This document shows positions 60,346 through 64,000 of a stretch of 64,000 nt of DNA, in pieces (position 1 is the first letter of the stretch; each line of letters opens with the position of its first letter). Where the stretch lies: contig NZ_QBKI01000004.1 of assembly GCF_003054055.1 (NCBI RefSeq), positions 248,001 through 312,000 of the forward strand, read 5' to 3'. The stretch comes from Pontibacter mucosus. Its GTDB lineage: Bacteria; Bacteroidota; Bacteroidia; Cytophagales; Hymenobacteraceae. The position numbers and the translations under genes are program-made. Under the pieces are notes generated by a model. It did not search any database and was not told the origin of the DNA. It saw nothing but the letters and a program-made list of their open reading frames with translations.

Positions 60346-61470
60346 ATGATTAGACTTAGACTCTTTGCAGCAACTGCCTTGCTTGCCCTCGGCAGCTTTG
60401 CCGCACTGGCACAAGGGGAGCGGAATAACTGGTACTTCGGCAAAGGCGCCGGCATCATTTTTAAAGGAGATTCGGCCGTAGCCACCAACAGCAAACTCTT
60501 TACCGAGGAGGGCAGCGCCACCATCTCCGATGCCGACGGCAAGCTGCTTTTCTACACCAACGGCATCACCGTCTGGAATGGCGAGCACCGCGTGATGCCG
60601 AACGGCAACGGTTTGATGGGAGGCAAGTCCTCCACCCAGTCAGCGCTTATACTTCCCAAACCCGGCAGCAGTACCATCTACTATATCTTCACCACCGATA
60701 TCCAGGCGCAATCCGATGGCCTGCGCTACACGGTGGTGGATATGAGCAAACAGGAAGGCAAAGGTGATATCACCTCACGCAACAACTTCCTCATAGCCCC
60801 GGCCACCGAGAAACTGACGGCCGTGCGCCATAGCAACAACAAAGACTGGTGGGTAATAGCGCACCGCTGGAACAGCAATGGCTACATGGCGTTTCTGGTG
60901 AACGAGGAAGGCGTGGCCACCAGACCTGTTTTGAGTCAGGTGGGCACCGTGCACGGTGGCCCCAACCGGAAAGCCATCGGCTACCTGAACGCCTCCCCGG
61001 ATGGCACCAAGCTGGCCTCTGCCCTTTGGGACGCGGACAGTAACTTCGAAATCCTCAGCTTCGACCGCAGCACGGGCCAGGTTTCTAACCCGATTCTTTT
61101 AAAGGGTTTTGAGGAGGCGTACGGCGTTGTTTTTTCTCCGGATGGTAGCAAGCTGTACGGTACAGCCAACGGCACGGGTGGTGGTAAAGCGCAGGTAGTG
61201 CAGTTCGACCTGAAAGCCGGTAGCCCGGAGGCCATCGCTAAATCCGCCGTGGTGGTGGGTACCTCCAAAAGCCCACGCATCGGGGCACTGCAGGTGGGGC
61301 CGGATGGCAAAATCTACGTAGCCCGCCAGGATAACTATTACCTAGGCGTGATTAACAACCCGAACGCCAAAGGCGAGGCGGCCAATTACGTGGACGACGG
61401 TTTCCATCTGGGCAAGCAGAAAAGCGACCTGGGCCTGCCTAACTTCCCGCAGGGTATCAGCAAAAAGTAA
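60346..61470 (+). CDS. Exported beta-propeller (WD40-like) protein, unknown
   Basis: The 374-residue protein has a signal peptide (MIRLRLFAATALLALGSFAALA) and a propeller-like repeat pattern: WYFGKGAGIIF, DADGKLLFYTNGITVW, YLNASPDGTKLASALWDADSNFEILSFD and VVFSPDGSKLYGTANG, then VGPDGKIYVAR. This kind of sequence is common at the start of large Bacteroidota surface proteins with PKD and sorting domains; here it stands alone and has no sorting domain, so it would be periplasmic or secreted by another way. Its role is unknown. A converging gene follows across a shared terminator. Confidence 0.8.
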   Translation: MIRLRLFAATALLALGSFAALAQGERNNWYFGKGAGIIFKGDSAVATNSKLFTEEGSATISDADGKLLFYTNGITVWNGEHRVMPNGNGLMGGKSSTQSALILPKPGSSTIYYIFTTDIQAQSDGLRYTVVDMSKQEGKGDITSRNNFLIAPATEKLTAVRHSNNKDWWVIAHRWNSNGYMAFLVNEEGVATRPVLSQVGTVHGGPNRKAIGYLNASPDGTKLASALWDADSNFEILSFDRSTGQVSNPILLKGFEEAYGVVFSPDGSKLYGTANGTGGGKAQVVQFDLKAGSPEAIAKSAVVVGTSKSPRIGALQVGPDGKIYVARQDNYYLGVINNPNAKGEAANYVDDGFHLGKQKSDLGLPNFPQGISKK

Positions 61471-61482
61471 GTATAAACTGAC

Positions 61483-61523
61483 AAAGGGCCAGCTTCTGCG
61501 ACGTATGCAGAAGCTGGCCCTTT
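61483..61523. terminator. Bidirectional terminator
   Basis: AAAGGGCCAGCTTCTGC (61483-61499), loop GACGTAT, GCAGAAGCTGGCCCTTT (61507-61523): a perfect 17-bp stem between converging genes. Confidence 0.9.
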
Positions 61524-61546
61524 TCATTAAATGAGGATGCTATACT

Positions 61547-62932
61547 TTAGAGCCTGCCCAGTTTAAAGCGAAGGAAGGCAAAAGCCATGGAGGCGCCCGG
61601 ATTTTCTTCGGAAAGTGGGCCTGTAATATCTCTAGTGCTCAGCCCAAATTCGTAGACCGGCGTGACGATGGCTACGCCAAGCGGCAGGTTCATTTTATCG
61701 CCCATGCCGGTAGAAACTCCGGAGCTAAGGCGCAGGTGTCTCGTCGCCATCACATCGATGCCTACGCCAACAAAGTCCTGAGACAGGTTACCCGGCGCAT
61801 CGTTCAGGGGGCGTACATAGTCCAGACCCAGCTCCACATCCCGGCTTACACTCAGCCCAGCTCCCAACCGCAGGCGCGTGGGCAGATTTGTCTTCAGCTC
61901 TTCCTGAGGGGCAAACTCCATCGACGTATTCACCAATTGCTCGGCCATGTCCAGGGCGCTCTCAAAGCTATTGCTTTCCTTACTTTCCAGCTCCGAAAGT
62001 ATAAATCCTTTGTCCCGGCCAGCCATCAAATTCTCCGTCCACCGGATTGAACCTATATCAGTAACCGACACAGCTAATTTTACCTTCCTGGCCAGCTCAG
62101 CAGAAACACCAATATCGAAGCCGTGCCCTGTGCCAACCGGCGTCAGCTCCTTCCGGATGTCCAGCAGTGTGGACAGCGGATTAGCCGCATAAGCATCGTT
62201 ATCGACTGCCAACGTTGGAGAAATCGCACCGTAGGCGTTCACCTGCCCGTTTTTTACGCTAAACTCGCCAAGCGCCAGGCCTTGCACATAGCGGTACCCC
62301 AGTCCACCGGAAACAGAGACGCCGGGGAGGTCAGCAATTGTGCGTCCGAAAGCGACGTTCCATTCCTGCAGCCAGGATGCTTTTAGCTCGGTTCCGTCAA
62401 AGACATCGGCTACATATACTAATTCATTTTTTCCGGTCTCTTTCGCGATGCCTGCATTTTGTCCTAAAAACAAGAACTCGGAAAAATTCCTGTTAAAGCC
62501 CGCATGCCCTAATACGCGCTGCCGGTTGCTGAAGGCAAAGCCTCCAATTTTCGGGAAGTGCACCGAGACGGCAAACGTGTTAAGCTCTCCCCCAAGGTTC
62601 AGCACATGGTCTGAGGCAAAAGCCTGGGCATAGCTCTTCCGTTTCGCCAAGCTCTCGCCAGTGTGGTCTGTTTTAGCTCTGAAATCCCGGATAATATCCT
62701 TTGAAAAGGCGCCAGAGCTGATTCCAAAGCCTCCTTCCAGAAAAGTGAACGACAACCGATGGCTGCTACGGCCAAGGTTGGCAGGGTTAACGCCTAGGGT
62801 CTGGTAGTCGCTGGCAAAGGTATTGATGACACCGCCTCGCCCTGTGGCGCTTGTGTTGCTGTACTCTGTTTGTGCAAATGCGGAAGCAGGAATGGCTAAG
62901 CTGAGAAGGGCCAGCATCCAGAAATGTTTCAT
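61547..62932 (-). CDS. Outer-membrane beta-barrel protein, DUF5723-like
   Basis: From the ATG at 62932 the product has 461 residues with a signal peptide (MKHFWMLALLSLAIPASAFA). It then has NTFASDYQTLGVNPANLGRSSHRLSFTFLEGGFGISS, the start of the DUF5723 family, and many strand-turn-strand stretches to the end (SMAFAFLRFKLGRL), as in PorV/PorQ-related barrels and FadL. A T9SS link is possible from the resemblance but not shown. An upstream in-frame start at 62965 adds 11 residues and is less likely. The promoter lies in the divergent spacer shared with meaB. Confidence 0.8.
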   Translation of the reverse strand: MKHFWMLALLSLAIPASAFAQTEYSNTSATGRGGVINTFASDYQTLGVNPANLGRSSHRLSFTFLEGGFGISSGAFSKDIIRDFRAKTDHTGESLAKRKSYAQAFASDHVLNLGGELNTFAVSVHFPKIGGFAFSNRQRVLGHAGFNRNFSEFLFLGQNAGIAKETGKNELVYVADVFDGTELKASWLQEWNVAFGRTIADLPGVSVSGGLGYRYVQGLALGEFSVKNGQVNAYGAISPTLAVDNDAYAANPLSTLLDIRKELTPVGTGHGFDIGVSAELARKVKLAVSVTDIGSIRWTENLMAGRDKGFILSELESKESNSFESALDMAEQLVNTSMEFAPQEELKTNLPTRLRLGAGLSVSRDVELGLDYVRPLNDAPGNLSQDFVGVGIDVMATRHLRLSSGVSTGMGDKMNLPLGVAIVTPVYEFGLSTRDITGPLSEENPGASMAFAFLRFKLGRL

Positions 62933-63135
62933 AGATGGGAAACTGGTAAAATTAGAAATATGCAAATCTGTTATAAAGAAAATGTGATTGCAGAACCAAC
63001 CTAAAATTTCCCGGATAGGTTCAGAATCAAGCTAGTAAGTTTTTGCCCCACTCAGACAAACTGCAGCCGGAATAGGCTAATTTATACTTTCTGGCCTATC
63101 ATTCTTCTGAAACTGGCGCAGCAACCTTTAAATAC

Positions 63136-63143
63136 TAACTTTG
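63136..63143 (+). promoter_or_regulatory. Putative -7 box for meaB
   Basis: TAACTTTG fits TAnnTTTG and lies 37 bases before the TTG start. No clear TTG at -33 is seen, so this is partial support. Confidence 0.4.
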
Positions 63144-63179
63144 TAGAAGAGTATAATCTGCAAACCAAACCTTAGCTCC

Positions 63180-64000
63180 TTGGCCAAACGTTTTAGCTCC
63201 GAGACCTATGTAACAGGCATTTTAGCCGGTGACCGCGTCATGCTCAGCCGTGCCATCACGCTGGTAGAAAGTCGCTTGGCCTCCGACCAGGAACTGGCGC
63301 AGCAGGTCATCAACCAGGTGCTGCCGCATGCCGGCAAGTCCGTGCGGATAGGTATAACCGGTGTGCCGGGTGTAGGCAAGAGCACGTTTATTGAGGCCTT
63401 TGGCAACTACCTAATCAAGGAGCAGGGCAAGAAACTGGCGGTGCTGGCCATAGACCCAACCAGCCAGCGCTCCGGTGGCAGCATCCTTGGCGACAAAACC
63501 CGCATGGACTCGCTGGCTATTAACCCGCAGGCGTTTATCAGGCCATCGCCAGCAGGCAAATCGTTGGGAGGAGTGAGCCGCAGCACCCGTGAAAGCATTA
63601 TACTTTGCGAGGCGGCAGGTTTTGACGCCGTTATTGTGGAGACGGTGGGCGTGGGACAATCGGAGACAGCGGTGCACGCCATGGTAGACTTTTTCCTGCT
63701 ACTGATGCTGGCTGGTGCCGGCGACGAGCTGCAAGGCATAAAGCGCGGCATCATGGAAATGGCCGACGCCATTGCCATTACCAAAGCCGATGGCGAGAAT
63801 GTGGGCAAAGCCAGCGCCGCCCGCGCCGAGTACCAGAGCGCGCTGCACCTTTACCCGCTGGGTGCCTCGGGTTGGTCGCCCAGGGTAAGCACCTGCTCTG
63901 CCCTCCAAAACACCGGCCTCGACACCATCTGGCACACCATCGCCGATTACCTGCAGCTTACCCACAGCAACGGCTACTTCAATAAAAAGCGCCATGACCA
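63180..64000 (+). CDS. meaB: Methylmalonyl-CoA mutase-associated GTPase MeaB (partial at the window end)
   Basis: MeaB is a G3E-type GTPase that loads adenosylcobalamin into methylmalonyl-CoA mutase and protects it from inactivation. The 273 codons present read LAKRFSSETYVTGILAGDRVMLSRAITLVESRLA, then Walker A GVPGVGKST, the Mg-binding IDPTSQRSGGSILGDKTRM, the switch ETVGVGQSE and the base-specific ITKADGEN (NKxD with Thr for Asn). The first in-frame stop upstream is at 63144-63146 and no ATG comes before the protein signatures, so TTG at 63180 is the start. The frame is open at base 64000. It belongs with mutA, mutB and the adenosyltransferase. Confidence 0.95.
   Translation, partial: MAKRFSSETYVTGILAGDRVMLSRAITLVESRLASDQELAQQVINQVLPHAGKSVRIGITGVPGVGKSTFIEAFGNYLIKEQGKKLAVLAIDPTSQRSGGSILGDKTRMDSLAINPQAFIRPSPAGKSLGGVSRSTRESIILCEAAGFDAVIVETVGVGQSETAVHAMVDFFLLLMLAGAGDELQGIKRGIMEMADAIAITKADGENVGKASAARAEYQSALHLYPLGASGWSPRVSTCSALQNTGLDTIWHTIADYLQLTHSNGYFNKKRHD

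Overview
The window reads as chromosomal DNA of a Bacteroidota bacterium, most likely a Cytophagales / Hymenobacteraceae member close to Pontibacter (inference from gene content, not from an rRNA). Signs of this are two tandem susC/susD pairs, type IX secretion genes (porQ, a PorE-like protein, a cargo with a C-terminal sorting domain), Bacteroidota-type -7 boxes (TAnnTTTG), start codons without Shine-Dalgarno sequences, and a dense set of short palindromic repeats. No tRNA, rRNA, CRISPR array or phage was seen.

Layout. 1-1.7 kb: end of a sensor kinase, a single-domain response regulator and rnhB. 1.8-11.6 kb: two susC/susD pairs, richer in A/T than their neighbours and almost free of the word that peppers the rest of the window. 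12.2-21.7 kb: a leftward run with prfB (programmed +1 frameshift), ilvE, a cobalamin adenosyltransferase, a LolD/MacB-like ABC ATPase, a 1012-residue membrane/TPR protein, gatC, plsC, a Nudix hydrolase, a DUF1801 protein and a RidA protein. 22.5-28.5 kb: a two-headed 1289-residue acyl-CoA synthetase (propionyl-type head, acetyl-type tail) with an ActP-like symporter and its small DUF4212 partner. 28.8-37.4 kb: SDR, hslU, porQ, lon and a PorE-like protein. 37.5-49.1 kb: a DUF4184 protein, a LysM protein, rseP, dxr, a GH3-family enzyme, OsmC, dnaA and a 5'-nucleotidase split over two genes. 49.3-64 kb: a T9SS cargo, a DUF1232 protein, mutA and mutB with two small genes between them, a REP-associated transposase, trehalase, surface/envelope proteins and the start of meaB.

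Metabolic theme. Propionate/acetate uptake and activation (ActP-like + synthetase), methylmalonyl-CoA mutase (mutA, mutB), its chaperone GTPase (meaB) and the adenosyltransferase that makes its cofactor all lie within 50 kb. Together they give a route from propionate to succinyl-CoA; propionyl-CoA carboxylase and the epimerase are not in the window.

The main unexplained signal is at the DNA level. The 7-mer TATACTT / AAGTATA occurs about 130 times by hand count where about 8 are expected, in genes and spacers, on both strands and in several reading frames, often as inverted pairs in terminator stems, much like a DNA-uptake or other architecture word. A second signal is a set of nearly G-free 5' leaders built from CTAACTY or ACTCATTC units, with complementary units after the stop codons of upstream genes. 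A third is a composite intergenic repeat of about 390 bp in two copies, plus REP clusters and a RAYT transposase.
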